From Embleya hyalina (lineage in GTDB: Bacteria > Actinomycetota > Actinomycetes > Streptomycetales > Streptomycetaceae), in contig NZ_BIFH01000019.1 in the NCBI RefSeq assembly GCF_003967355.1, positions 331,757-395,756 on the forward strand: DNA of 64,000 bases, written 5' to 3'. The notes beneath the pieces are model-generated. The model saw only the letters and a list, made by a program, of their open reading frames with translations. It was not told the DNA's origin and made no database searches. The position numbers were made by a program, and so were the translations under genes. Positions 53,108 to 63,012 of the stretch are shown piece after piece. Each line of letters opens with the position of its first letter. Position 1 is the first letter of the stretch.

Positions 53108-53314
53108 GCCCCCATCATGTGGCGGTGCCCGCGCTGGCCACCCGACATTATCCGCACTGCCTTTGTGGGGACCCAGCGCAGCACCGTCGGGCGGCACACG
53201 CCGCCAAGCCGGCCGTGACCTGACCCAGCGGCACCTTCCTCTGCCGCAGCCGATTACATCCGAAACCGCTGGGGCAATCCGTCGGGAAGAAGTGCCACGC
53301 CGGGACACCCGAAG

Positions 53315-54026
53315 TTACCGCTGTAACCACTCAGCGGCGGTCTCGGTGCCGATCCCGGGCAGTGCGACGAGTTCCGGGGCCGCTTGGGCGACCAGCGGCC
53401 GCAGTTCGGTGTCGGTGGCGGCGGGCGAGCCGTCGCAGCGCGACGCGCACCGCGTGGGTGGGATCTGCGGACCCGGCCCGTGGGGCGTGAGCGGGCGAGT
53501 CGGTCGATCATCTCTTTCCTGGGTGGTCCGCGGAGTTGTTCGCGCACGTCTCCGGGCGCGGCGATGATGAGGTTGTGGATCTGATTCGTCGTCTGTGTGC
53601 GGGACTTGACCGCGGAGCGGCGGACCACGCGCAGGGAGCGGATGGCCTCGACGATGCCGTTGCGGGTCTTGGGGACGCCGGCGGCGCGTCCGGACAGGAC
53701 CGCGGTGGCGGCGGCGTAGGCGTCGACCGGGTCGGACTTGCCGTGGGCGCGACGGGCCCTGCGGTCGGGCGGTCGACTTCGACGACGGTGATCCGGTTCG
53801 CCTTCGGGACGCGTGCGAGTTCGGCGCCGTAGGCGCCGGTGCCCTCGACCCCGACGGCCGCCGACTCGCCTTGTGAGCGCAGCCGCTCCAGCAGTCGCCG
53901 ACAGCCAGCGGGGTCCGTGGGGAACGCCTTCGTGGCGAGGCGGCGGCCGATGGAGTCCTCCCCGGCGGCTTGGTGGACATCGGTGTGGGTGTCGACTCCG
54001 CCGACCACCGTGATCTCGTTCGTCAT
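53315..54026 (-). pseudogene. IS110-family transposase, frameshifted and truncated
   Basis: From ATG 54026: NEITVVGGVDTHTDVHQAAG and AVGVEGTGAYGAELARV are the DEDD-transposase start. After a frameshift, RRAHGKSDPVDAYAAATAVL, GIVEAIRSLRVVRRSAVKSR and TNQIHNLIIAAPGDVREQLR continue. In a third frame, RPLVAQAAPELVALPGIGTE and TAAEWLQR is the start of the Transposase_20 domain and ends at 53315. The rest is gone. Confidence 0.8.
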
Positions 54027-54265
54027 CCGTGTTCCGCCGTCCCTTCCGTGGACCGACGAGAGGTCGCACGTGGTGGCCGGGCGACAGGACAAGACAGTGA
54101 CGAGACCGCGAGAGTCGGGCTCCTATGAGGTCACGGAAGCCCCACCGACCACGTGTACTACGACACGAACGCGCGCCGACCCGGTGTCCGACCGCGACAC
54201 ATCGAGTACCGGATCCCGCTCGGCGTCCGGAGCGTCTGGAGCGTCCGCGTGGCCGTACGGCGACG

Positions 54266-55097
54266 TCAGCCCCGTCGAGCGCGCAGACCGTCACCGACCA
54301 GTCCCACGAACGCGGTGTACTCGTCGCGGTCGGTGAAGTCGGGCCGACGCTGCGCCCACCGCAGCAGGCCCAGGGTGAGGGTGGTGTCGATCGGTCGGGG
54401 CAGGGTGAGCGCGGCGCCTATCGGGTGGAGGTCGTCGAGCAAGTGCCTGGCTACGGCGCACGGCGCCGTTGTGGAGGTCGGCGTTGAGGAGTCCGTGGAT
54501 GCCACCGAGCCAGGTCAGGAGGGTGATGGCGCGTTGTGTGGGGTCGGGGTGTTCGGACGCGAGGCGCTCGCGCAGTTCCTCGATTCGCGCCGGTGGGAGC
54601 GCCGTGGTCTCGTCGGGGGAGAGGGTGGTCAGGGCGGGGACGAGGGATCGTGGTGTCCGCCATGCCGCGAGCTGCCGTGTGTCGTGGATGCGTTGCCACT
54701 CGGGTTCGGTCTCCAACCCGAGTTCGAGGGTCAGCGGGGCCACGAACTGCGTGACGCCGAAACGCCATCCGTGTCCGGCGAGCAACAGCCCCAGACCCAG
54801 GGGATCCCCGATCCGGAGATCCCTTTCGAACGGGTGGTGTGTCCAGGCGACCCTGTCGGTGTGATGCAGCCCCGCAGACGCCAGGAGTTCGCCGTCGCGC
54901 GCGTGCAGCATCAGGACGGGAGTCGGCACGCACCGACACTTCCCGACCGCGTTTCCCTCGGACGTGAGCCGACGGAAGTCCGCAAGGACGTCGCCGTCGT
55001 CGACCCGAGCGATCACCGTTTCATCGCCTCCCGCGACCCGCACGCTGCGCGTCCGCGACCAGACCTGCGTCAACCACCCCTGCGGCGCCGGCGCCAC
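54266..55097 (-). pseudogene. hypothetical protein of about 275 residues with one frameshift
   Basis: From GTG 55097 (GGGGG upstream): VWSRTRSVRVAGGDETVIAR, VLMLHARDGELLASAGLHHT, GLGLLLAGHGWRFGVTQFVA and RAITLLTWLGGIHGLLNADL. The frame then becomes noise, while the next frame carries on as ARHLLDDLHPIGAALTLPRP and DYTAF-like TDRDEYTAFVGLVGDGLRAR to 54266. The break is near 54460-54480. I do not recognise the family. A 32-codon ORF (55070-55168) overlaps the start in another frame and might be its upstream leader. Confidence 0.5.
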
Positions 55098-55309
55098 ATC
55101 GTCACCCCCTGGTCGTTGTGGCACTCGAGGAAGCGCACGGCACCAGTGAACCAGCGCACCTGAAGCATCCGCGAACGGCCCGCTTCCGGAGCATCCATGC
55201 CGAACCGCAGGACGTTTCACACCAATCCCACGCGGACCGAGCCGACCGGTGCGGCCTTGCCGTGTCGTCCCGAGGCGTATCGGTGGGCATGTTCACGACC
55301 TCGGTCATC

Positions 55310-56248
55310 TCAGAAGCGCGGGTGGTATTCGTCCCGGAAGGTTTCCCGGGCCCGTTCGACGTCTTCGACGGAGGTGAACCAGTGCGTCTCGAAGTGCCTC
55401 GCGAGTGTGTAGGGGTGACGCGGGTCGGTCAGCATGCCGAGGACGAATTCCGTCGCGGAGCAGTCGAAGCGCTCCCACGGGTCCCAGGCGTCGATGCGGA
55501 CGCAGACCGGCCACCGCTGCGGATCCGGGTCCTCCACGAGCCAACTGAACGAGTACCCGGCACCGTTGCCCGCCCATTCCAGCAGCCGCAACGGGCCCGA
55601 GTCCGCCGGGGCAGGGTCGGCGAACTCGTCACGATTCGCGACGATCAGGTCCAAATCGTCCTCAGGGCGTGAGCCCGGTACGCGCAGGTCGAGGTTGTCG
55701 TCGAAGGAGCCCGCGCCGAACACCTCGGCCAGTTGCTTGTAGTCGTCGGGAAGACGAAGGCCGAGTGCCCGCTCCGCGGCCTCCCAGTCGACGATCCGAG
55801 GCGGTCGCCTCCAGCCGGTCAACGCGGCCAGGTCCTCGGCCCACGACGACCCGGCCGGCCGTACCGGATGCAAGGGCGCGCGCACGGCCGCCGGACGCGC
55901 ACCTTCGCCGGACGCGCAGTCGTCGTCCGCGAGCAGGCCCACGCCGAGCCAACTGCGGCCGACGGTCCACCCGTACATCTCGACGGCCCGGCCGACGAGC
56001 ACGTCCGACAGCGGCGGGCCGGGCAGATCCCGCAGCGACGGATCCGTGACACCGTCGACGGCGACCGCCCTGGGCGCCCCGAACCGCGAGCGCAACACGG
56101 CCACGCCCGCATGCAGGAAAGCGGGTCCACCCTCGCAGACGCCGAGATCGACCAGGTCGTATCCGAGGCCCGGAACTCCTTCACCGTCCACCGGCAACGG
56201 GCGGGCCAGGAGGTCCTCGATCACGGTGAGAAACGCGGCGTCGTCCAC
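55310..56248 (-). CDS. SMI1/KNR4 (SUKH) family protein
   Basis: 312 residues. The C-terminal half is a SUKH domain: LTGWRRPPRIVDWEAAERAL with GLRLPDDYKQLAEVFGAGSF and DDNLDLRVPG, then LRLLEWAGNGAGYSFSWLVE. These proteins are often immunity factors against secreted toxins. The first 140 residues (DDAAFLTVIEDLLARPLPVD) form an extra domain I cannot name. GTG 56248 is chosen because it begins the coherent part; the frame to 56524 is Arg/Pro-rich. No toxin gene is adjacent. Confidence 0.75.
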   Translation of the reverse strand: MDDAAFLTVIEDLLARPLPVDGEGVPGLGYDLVDLGVCEGGPAFLHAGVAVLRSRFGAPRAVAVDGVTDPSLRDLPGPPLSDVLVGRAVEMYGWTVGRSWLGVGLLADDDCASGEGARPAAVRAPLHPVRPAGSSWAEDLAALTGWRRPPRIVDWEAAERALGLRLPDDYKQLAEVFGAGSFDDNLDLRVPGSRPEDDLDLIVANRDEFADPAPADSGPLRLLEWAGNGAGYSFSWLVEDPDPQRWPVCVRIDAWDPWERFDCSATEFVLGMLTDPRHPYTLARHFETHWFTSVEDVERARETFRDEYHPRF

Positions 56249-56554
56249 ACCACGAGTAGACCGCGGAGGCGGGAAGCTCCGGAGACCGGGGTCGGACGAC
56301 GCATGGCACGACCACGGGGAGACGGTGCTCGGCGTGCCGCCCGCAACGGTCGGGATTGCGTTCCCGGACGCGGTTGCGCGGTGGTACGGCGCGAGTTCGC
56401 GAAGGCGCATTCCGCGACCGGCGCTCTCGGGTATACCGTCCACTCGGGCGTCCGAAGGACCCCGGGAAGGCCACGCGCGACCCGGACGCCACAAAGACGG
56501 CGGTCCGGGTCCCAACGATGCCACGAGCGGAAGTTGATCGACGTCGGGCGAGAG

Positions 56555-56870
56555 CCGGGATGCCCGGGCCGCTGCGGTGGAGCCCGACGGCGGTGGTGCC
56601 CGTGCGCGGGTCGCGCCACATCACCTGCGGGAGCGTGGCGCGGCGGGTGTGGTCGTCCAGGAGCGCGGCGACGCGGGTCTCTCCCTCGCTCAGGACCAGC
56701 GCGGTCAGGCGCTCGAACCGCGGATCACGCAGCACCGTGCCGGGCATGGCCTTGGCGTGGTGGCCGCCGACCATGACCCTGATGTCCGGGTCCAGGGCGT
56801 GGGCGATGCGCGTGGAGACGGCGTAGGTGGGGCCATCGACCGCCCTCGGTCGCCGAAGCTGTTCCGGGTG
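56555..56870 (-). pseudogene. B12-binding radical SAM protein, fragment
   Basis: DGPTYAVSTRIAHALDPDIR, VMVGGHHAKAMPGTVLRDPR and FERLTALVLSEGE match the B12-binding domain of cobalamin-dependent radical SAM enzymes (DP.I.VM.GG.HA...PE..L....D..V.GEGE). The CxxxCxxC cluster motif is missing, and the frame breaks on both sides. Relic. Confidence 0.55.
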
Positions 56871-57043
56871 TTCCGAACCGACTTCGGGCGTCGCGCGCTC
56901 TCCGATCGGACTGCTTCGACCAACTTTCGTGAGTGTCGCATCGACCCGGCCACCCGACATCGTGGTTTCCGTTCGGGTGCCCGCCGGATACGCGGACATC
57001 CGGCCATGATCGATGCCCGTTCGATGAGAGGATCGTGTAGTCC

Positions 57044-57310
57044 GTGAAACTTGTGTTTCGCACGCTTGCCGTCGGGATGTTCTCCGTCGCCGTACTGTGC
57101 GGCGGTGTCGGCTCGTCGGCCGCCGCCGGCCACACCCCCGTCAAACCCGACCTCACCGGTCCGAACCCCCAGGTCGAGCCGCGTACGGTCGCGGAATGTG
57201 GCGACCGCGCCACCGCGGCCTACAACTGGGGCATGCAGATGGGCTGGGGCGAAGGATTGGCCGGGGAATACGCCGTGCTGACCTACGAAGGATGCATCGC
57301 ACGACTGTGA
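57044..57310 (+). CDS. small secreted protein
   Basis: 88 residues. A signal peptide KLVFRTLAVGMFSVAVLCGG ends near SSAAAG, followed by about 60 residues with two Cys (VAECGDRAT and TYEGCIARL) that could form a disulfide. Hydrophilic, no known family. The GTG at 57044 is used; GAGAGGA lies about 11 bases upstream. Confidence 0.7.
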   Translation: MKLVFRTLAVGMFSVAVLCGGVGSSAAAGHTPVKPDLTGPNPQVEPRTVAECGDRATAAYNWGMQMGWGEGLAGEYAVLTYEGCIARL

Positions 57311-58263
57311 CGACGGCCCCCGCGGAGTAGCCGCCACGACGTCCACGGCGCACGACTCCCCGGGCGGCGGGGGCGACCGTCGAGCCGTTCCTTCGGTGTT
57401 GCTGCCGCGGTCGTGGATCACCGACGCAGGCGCCGGTGTCGGTGACGGGCCGCGTCGTGGGTGGGCATGTGGTGTCGGGTGGGTGTATGGGCCGGTCTCG
57501 GGACGGAAACGAATCGGGGCCGGCGTGGGGTGGCGGGCCCGGGGCGGCAGCGTGCCGGTATGGCCGGCTTCGGGCGGCGGGTGTCGGCCGTGATCCGAGA
57601 CCGGGATCGCGGTCGACCGGCTGCCCGGGGTCGTCCGCCCGGCCGTGCACCCCGGATCGGCCTACGGGCGCCCGCCCGATACCACCTCGCCCGTCGGGTA
57701 TGACTCGTGGACACATCGCCCGCCGGGGTGCGTCGCTCATTCCGGGGGATTCAACGGTTCGGTCCGCACTCCCTGAGTTTCGGGTTCGAGCGCCCTTACC
57801 GAACGACCACGTCGTCTCACCGCTCGACGGGGCGATCCGAAACACCCCCACCGGTACCACTCCCACCCACTGCGAACCTCACGCCCCACCGCACACGAAG
57901 CCCCCGGGCCCGACACTCGCCCCACCCGCGCATGTCGAGGTCCGCCGACAGCCGTCCCCGCTCCGACCGACGGCGAACCACGCCGGGCACGCCGCTTGTC
58001 GATCGTCCGGCCGTTCCGACCGTGATGACCGCACGTGCGCGGGCCCGGCTTCTTCGACACGATCCGGGACGCCGTCCGTGTCGTCCCGCGGCCGTCGTCG
58101 CGCGGCGGCCGCGGCTCCGTGTCGGTTCGGTGCCCGACGGCGTCGTCCGCCGCGCCGTGTGTGGTCGCGGTGGAGTCACCTATCGGTTCGGTTCGGGGGC
58201 GGGTCGTGACGTGACCGAGCCCGAACCGGCGCCGCAGGGGCGGGGGTTCCTGCCACCGGTCGG
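57311..58263. other. long stretch without a supported gene
   Basis: Nearly 950 bases of Arg/Pro/Gly-rich frames on both strands. A TetR gene remnant or similar is not visible; the only clear coding trace is at 58264-58371. Confidence 0.4.
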
Positions 58264-58371
58264 GTGGACCCCGACGGCCCGCCGATCGTCCGGGTCGGGC
58301 CGCCGGCGCACGGGGTCGCGCCGTTCGAGCCGGCGGTGGAGTGGACCCGGGTGAATCCCTTGCGGGCCTGA
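58264..58371 (+). pseudogene. 35-codon C-terminal coding remnant
   Basis: DPDGPPIVRVGPPAHGVAPF and EPAVEWTRVNPLRA end at a TGA at 58369-58371. Good G/C third positions, but no start; the upstream sense (FLPPVG) lies in another frame. Unknown family. Its stop is six bases before the end of the TetR gene. Confidence 0.3.
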
Positions 58372-58376
58372 CGAGT

Positions 58377-59054
58377 TCACTCCTCGGTGTGACCGTGCGG
58401 CAGTAGGCCGTCGACCAGTGCGCGCAGCCCCTGTGGGTAGGTGTTCCGGGATACCAGCGCGGGCCAGCGATCGGCGAGTGCGGCCAGGTGGGGCAGTCGG
58501 GCCGGATCGGCCTCGCCGAGGACCGCGTCGCGTCGGTTGGGTCGCTGCGGGTCGGCGCGGCGGCGTTCGGCGTTGGCCCGGACCAGGATCTCGCCGACGG
58601 TGAAGTACCAGACGCTGCGGTAGAGATCGACGGCTTCCTCCGGGGTGCAGCCGCAGTCGATCGCGCCCGCGATGATCGCCTCGACCATCCACAGCGCCGA
58701 TTCGCCGGTCAGGTCGTCGGCGGCGAGGACCTCGACGATCCACGGCCAGGCCGCCAGGGAGTCGTGGATGAGCGTCGCCGCCACGAGGACGCGTTCGCGG
58801 GGGGCGTCGGGAAGGTCGGGGCGCGGGATCGTGTCGGCGTAGTCGTTCAGCAACTGCGCCAGGAGGTCGTCCTTGTCGCGGAAGTGGTGGTAAAGCGTGG
58901 TCGGCGCGGCGTCGGCCTCCGTCGCCAGGCGGCGCATGGTCAGCTTCCGCCAGCCGTCCCGGTCGATGAGCCGACGGGCCGCGGTCATGATCTGCGCGCG
59001 GGAGGTCCTGGGTGGGCGGCCGGTGCGGCCGCGCGGTGGGACGGACGGGGACAT
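58377..59054 (-). CDS. TetR-family regulator
   Basis: 225 residues: TSRAQIMTAARRLIDRDGWR with LATEADAAPTTLYHHFRDKD form the HTH. The C-terminal domain has LAAWPWIVEVLAADDLTGES and DLYRSVWYFTVGEILVRANA. It is divergent from the cupin gene at 59202, with a perfect 28-base palindrome between them. Confidence 0.92.
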   Translation of the reverse strand: MSPSVPPRGRTGRPPRTSRAQIMTAARRLIDRDGWRKLTMRRLATEADAAPTTLYHHFRDKDDLLAQLLNDYADTIPRPDLPDAPRERVLVAATLIHDSLAAWPWIVEVLAADDLTGESALWMVEAIIAGAIDCGCTPEEAVDLYRSVWYFTVGEILVRANAERRRADPQRPNRRDAVLGEADPARLPHLAALADRWPALVSRNTYPQGLRALVDGLLPHGHTEE

Positions 59055-59145
59055 CGCCCCATGATGGCGCCTCCCGCGATCCGGGGCGAACCGCGCCGGT
59101 CGGGTCCCGATCGGGCGGAGGTTCGACGGCCGTGCCGCACCGATG

Positions 59146-59173
59146 ATACTTTCCGAACATGTTCGGAAAGTAT
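59146..59173. promoter_or_regulatory. perfect 28-base palindrome, TetR operator
   Basis: ATACTTTCCGAACA and its exact complement meet at 59159/59160, without a spacer. It is 92 bases before the TetR start and 28 bases before the cupin start. AT-rich ends in a GC-rich background make it stand out; almost certainly the operator for both genes. Confidence 0.85.
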
Positions 59174-59201
59174 TCCGCACCCGATGGGAAGGACCGCTCC
59201 C

Positions 59202-59609
59202 GTGGCCACTGACGCGACGACCCCGCTCGACCTGTTCGACTCGCTGATCCACCTTCGCGAGGGCGGCATCGTCGACGCCGGCCCCCGACGGGGCTTCGGG
59301 GATCCCGGCCTGTGGACGGTGACCGCCTTCCACGCCGCGGACGACCGCGCGGTGCACGCGGACGTGTGGGAACGACACCCCGCCGGTCAGGAGGTCCTGT
59401 GCGTGCTCTCCGGAGTCGTGTGCGTCCACCTGCGCGACCACGACGACGGCCGGGAACCGGTGGCGACGCTGACGGCCGGCACGTGCTTCGTCGTCCCCGC
59501 CGGACGGTGGCATCGACTGACCGTCCGCGAGCCCGGCGACCTGCTGGTCGTCACCCCTCGGGAAGGGACCGGGCACGAGCGCATGACCGAGCCCGCCGCG
59601 AACGTCTGA
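59202..59609 (+). CDS. small cupin protein
   Basis: 135 residues with a single cupin barrel: VWERHPAGQEVLCVLSGVVC (motif 1-like, with His but Glu/Gln instead of the second His) and TCFVVPAGRWHRLTVREPGD (motif 2 with PAGRWHR). It may bind a metal or be a sugar/enzyme cupin. GTG 59202 has GGGAAGGA eight bases upstream; ATG 59184 is the alternative. It is divergent from the TetR gene. Confidence 0.85.
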   Translation: MATDATTPLDLFDSLIHLREGGIVDAGPRRGFGDPGLWTVTAFHAADDRAVHADVWERHPAGQEVLCVLSGVVCVHLRDHDDGREPVATLTAGTCFVVPAGRWHRLTVREPGDLLVVTPREGTGHERMTEPAANV

Positions 59610-59639
59610 CGAACGCCGCCTCGTCCACATCCGCCGCGC

Positions 59640-60080
59640 CGCCGAGGCGTGGTTGTCGAGTCGGCAGCGGTACTGCGGCTCGTGGTCGCGGGCGACGGCG
59701 TGCCGGGCGATCGCGCGCACCAGCCCGCGGGCGTGGTCCCTGCCGCGATACGGGGCAGCCTGAGCACGCCGAGGTCGGCCGGTGCGGCGGCGTCGGACCA
59801 TGGGTACGCGCTCGTCACGGCCACCGGCACGTCGCCGTCGAAAGCGCCGTACACGGCCCAGTGGTCCAGTCGACGTACGCGTCGTCGCGATCCTGTTCCG
59901 ACGCGGCCTCCTGGAACCGGGCGAACGCCGTCGCGTCGGCGTCGGTGAGCGGGCGGACCGAGGCGTCGTCGGACTCGCCGAGCAACGGCCGTCGGTCCGC
60001 AGGATCGACGGCGATCACTGCGTCGCGCTCGGGATCGAATCTGCGCACGGTGTGGGTGCAGCAGTTCACCCGCACCGTCG
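59640..60080 (-). pseudogene. GNAT acetyltransferase, frameshifted
   Basis: VRPLTDADATAFARFQEAAS and EQDRDDAYVDW, then (next frame) HWAVYGAFDGDVPVAVTSAY with PWSDAAAPADLGVL, then (third frame) YRGRDHARGLVRAIARHAVA and RDHEPQYRCRLDNHASAA. Together these give the GNAT fold, with RGRDHARGL as the acetyl-CoA loop. At least two frameshifts; the end is missing. Inactive as read. Confidence 0.7.
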
Positions 60081-60129
60081 GTGACGGCGAACAGGAGGTG
60101 ACCTGGCGGGGGAAGGACGATCTCCCGCG

Positions 60130-60420
60130 GGGCAGAGTATTGATCGCCTCGCTCGTGATCCGCAGGCCCGGTACGCGAAGAAGCGCGCATCCGCCTGGGT
60201 CGGTTACAAGGTCCACCTCAGTGAAAGCTACGACGATCCCGGACGGTTCGCGGTCGCCGGGATCCGCACGGCCCGCTACGTCGGGCGGGCCAAGACGCAC
60301 CTCGCACACGTTTTCACCGCGACCGCCGTCAACCTCATTCGCCTGGACGCCTGGTGGAACGAAGTCCCGCTCGCCCGCACGCGCGCTTCCCGACCGGCCA
60401 CCCTCGACGCGCAACGTGAA
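60130..60420 (+). pseudogene. IS1182-like transposase remnant, internally deleted
   Basis: DPQARYAKKRASAWVGYKVH and LSESYDD are joined to RYVGRAKTHLAHVFTATAVN and LIRLDAWWNEVPLARTRASR. The first piece is the middle of the DDE domain and the second the C-terminus of IS1182 transposases (KTHLQHV.TA.A.N..R...W). The Asp/Glu-bearing middle is lost. Confidence 0.6.
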
Positions 60421-60438
60421 CTCGATTGGGCAACAGGG

Positions 60439-60670
60439 TCACTCGATGTACTCGAAGACCTCGGCGCGTGCGGCGGCTCGCGTCGGCCCGGGCCGGCTCG
60501 CTCCCAGGTCGCTTTCGAAGGAGGCGAAGAACGACTCGGCGAGTGCGTGTCCCAGCACCGGCCAGAACGTCCGACCGAGAGACGGATACCGAAGTCTGCG
60601 GCGAGCAGGGCGAATTCGTGGCTGGTGTACTGGGCGGATTCGGCTGGTCGTCGCAACACCTCGATATCGG
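60439..60670 (-). pseudogene. IS3-family transposase remnant
   Basis: QYTSHEFALLAADFGIRLSV and GRSGRCWDTH, then in another frame LAESFFASFESDLGASRPGP and TRAAARAEVFEYIE. This is the IS3 orfB C-terminal pattern (QYTS..F...C...GI..SM...G.C.DNA..ESFF..LK.E). The catalytic Glu is in AESFF. Frameshifted. Confidence 0.65.
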
Positions 60671-61074
60671 AGGTGTCGATGGGTTGGCCGGCCGGGTGGA
60701 TGCGGGAGTTGACGGGCAGGGCACCGATGAAGTCGCCCCGGGAAGCCCTCGTTCCGCCGTGACGTCGAGCGGTTGTTCCGGCGTGACGCCTTCTGCCCTG
60801 ACAACATCCGGCAGGGCACCCGCAGGACTCGGACCGTCCGCCACTACGCGGACACCCTGGTGAACGCACGACGCCGGTCATTCTGGTGGGACTAGCCGGC
60901 GGCAGCCCACAGCTCGACAGTGGCACCTGTCTTCAAAGCTCGGTCCTGGCACAGATCTTGGGGAGCGGTCGCGGAAGGTGACTGGTTGTTCGATTGTCTG
61001 AGATCGTCACGTCACTCCCGCGCGATCGGATCATCCGCGCGGTGTTCCCGCGCCGGAGGAATCGGGTTCGGACG

Positions 61075-61677
61075 AAGGAGCGTCGATATGGGCGGTGGAG
61101 ATGTAGACCGTCGCCGCACGCGTGGCGGCACCCTGAGCGGTGGTCGCCTCGGGGGTGGTGTCGTCGAGCCGGAAGGCGTTCGCGCGCACGAACCGGCAGG
61201 GGAGGTTTTCGTCTTCGGCGAGTCGGGTTGCCTCGGCGACCAGTGCGGCGTGCAGGTCGGCGTGCAGGTCGACGCCGACCAACTCGACGTCGGGGCCGAG
61301 TACGTCGTGGGCGGCGAGCCACCGCACGACATGGCCCAGTCCGCACCCGACGTCGACGACGCGGATGCGATCGGGCGCGCCCGGGGTGGAGCGGACTGCG
61401 GTGAGCAGCGGCCCCAACAGGTGGGCGAGCCGTTCGGGGATGCGCAGTTCCTCGCTCAGGCGCCGGAGTTCGGTGTGCACGGCGACCGGGCGCCGGTCGA
61501 CGTACGCCGGATTGAGCAGGCCCCGTCGAGCACCGGCAACCGCGCGGCGATCCGGGCCCCTTGGGCCTGACCCGCGGCGCGCAGCGTGGCGACCACGTCG
61601 GCGCGCGCGACCGGGACCCGCTCGAGCGAGCCGGGCGCGTGGTCGACGATCAGGTCGGAGACTTCGAGACGAGACAC
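61075..61677 (-). pseudogene. class I SAM methyltransferase, frameshifted and truncated
   Basis: From ATG 61677: SRLEVSDLIVDHAPGSLERV and PVARADVVATLRAAGQ; near 61525 the frame changes and NPAYVDRRPVAVHTELRRLS, RIRVVDVGCGLGHVVRWLAA (SAM motif I) and VELVGVDLHADLHAALVAEA with CRFVRANAFRLDD follow. The end beyond TVYIST is replaced by noise near 61090. The C-terminal third is missing, so it is non-functional as read. Confidence 0.65.
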
Positions 61678-61772
61678 CGGAGCACAATACGCCGCAGGTC
61701 CCGCGCCGGTCGGTGGTTCGTCGTGAGCATCGTTGGTGTGCGGTCGGGTTCCTGGGTGAAGGGGAGTCGGGC

Positions 61773-62906
61773 ATGGCGTGGTGGCGGGACGATCCGGCCT
61801 TTCGAGCGGTCGCGCGGGCGTTTCCGGTCAATGGGGAGTTCGAGGATCAGGTGGGTGGTCCGTTGGACGTGCGGGCGGTGGTGGCGTCGGTGCCGCGCGG
61901 GGTGTGGGACACGTTCGCGCACGAACGCCTGCCGTGGGACCGCTTTCCGTGCGGGCCGCAGGCCGCGACAAACGTGGCCGTGCTGCGGTCCGACGACACC
62001 GAAACGGTCCGCCGCGGTCTCCGCGGCCTGCGGGGACGGTTGGCGAACAGTTCGTGGTCGCCGTGCGCGTTGGCCGTGCCGTTCCTGCTGCGGATCGCCG
62101 CCGACCCCGCCGGCCGGTGCCGCGCCGAGGCGTTGGTCCTGGCCGCGGAGACGGCACGCCGGACCGGCGGCCCGTCGACGTGGACCCGCGAGGAATTCCT
62201 GCGCGTCGCCGACGGGTGGTGTTTCGAACCGAGCGGCTACCCGGGGAACTGGGCCATCGAGGCCGCCCGCGCGGCGATCGCCACCGACGCCGACCTCCTC
62301 CTCCCACTGCTCGACGACCCCGACCCCGGCATCCGCACCGCCGCCGCCCACGTCCTGGCGGCGACCTCCGGGCGCCTCGACGACATTCGCCGCGCCTTCC
62401 ACGCACGCCTGCGGGTCGAGGACGACCCGACCGTGCGTGCCGGCCTGGTGCTCGCGATCGCACAACTCGCCCACGAACACCCCGCCACCGACACCGGATG
62501 CCGGGCCTGGGCCCGGGCCCTGTGGCGCGATCCCGCGAACCCGCCCGAGGTGCGCACGAGCGCCGCCATCGGGTGGCTGTGCCTGACCGACGCACCCGTC
62601 CCCGACGAACTGCGCACGGCCCTGGACGCCTGCGCGACCGAGACCACGGCCCGACTGATGGCGCCACTGCCCCGAATGCGCGCGATCGACCACACCGGCG
62701 ACACCGCCCTCCACCGCTGCCTGCGCACACTCCTCGACCCCGACGACGTCGAAGACGAGACGGACGACCCGTGGGCAACACCCACGGAGGCCGTACCGGC
62801 AACCACGGAAAAGCGTCGCGATCCCGCCCACGACACCCACGCGCGTCCGGCGCCGCGCGATCCTTGGCCTCGCGTGGAGGGATGCGCCGACGACCCGCCC
62901 TTCTAA
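61773..62906 (+). CDS. HEAT-repeat-like protein
   Basis: 377 residues: VRRGLRGLRGRLANSSWSPC, ALAVPFLLRIAADPAGRCRA, EAARAAIATDADLLLPLLDD, PDPGIRTAAAHVLAATSGRL, DDPTVRAGLVLAIAQLAHEH and EVRTSAAIGWLCLTDAPVPD are HEAT-like helical repeats. Similar to large Streptomyces HEAT proteins of unknown role. GAAGGGGAG precedes the ATG at 61773. The last 50 residues are disordered. Probably cytoplasmic. Confidence 0.85.
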   Translation: MAWWRDDPAFRAVARAFPVNGEFEDQVGGPLDVRAVVASVPRGVWDTFAHERLPWDRFPCGPQAATNVAVLRSDDTETVRRGLRGLRGRLANSSWSPCALAVPFLLRIAADPAGRCRAEALVLAAETARRTGGPSTWTREEFLRVADGWCFEPSGYPGNWAIEAARAAIATDADLLLPLLDDPDPGIRTAAAHVLAATSGRLDDIRRAFHARLRVEDDPTVRAGLVLAIAQLAHEHPATDTGCRAWARALWRDPANPPEVRTSAAIGWLCLTDAPVPDELRTALDACATETTARLMAPLPRMRAIDHTGDTALHRCLRTLLDPDDVEDETDDPWATPTEAVPATTEKRRDPAHDTHARPAPRDPWPRVEGCADDPPF

Positions 62907-63012
62907 TAGCTCATCGGCGAGCCTCGGCGCGCGGACGCGCAGAGCCGACCGTCGCGATGTCGACCGTGGTGCGGGGTGAACGAGCACGAAGGGGCGTGGT
63001 CGTCGTCGAGCG

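Noticed and set aside
57775..57800. Second tRNA-like GGGTTCGAGCGCCC
   Set aside because: Only the T-loop resemblance is present; no cloverleaf fits.
59160..59211. Short ORF starting at the ATG inside the 28-base palindrome
   Set aside because: Only 17 codons, no ribosome site, and the ATG is part of the operator symmetry.
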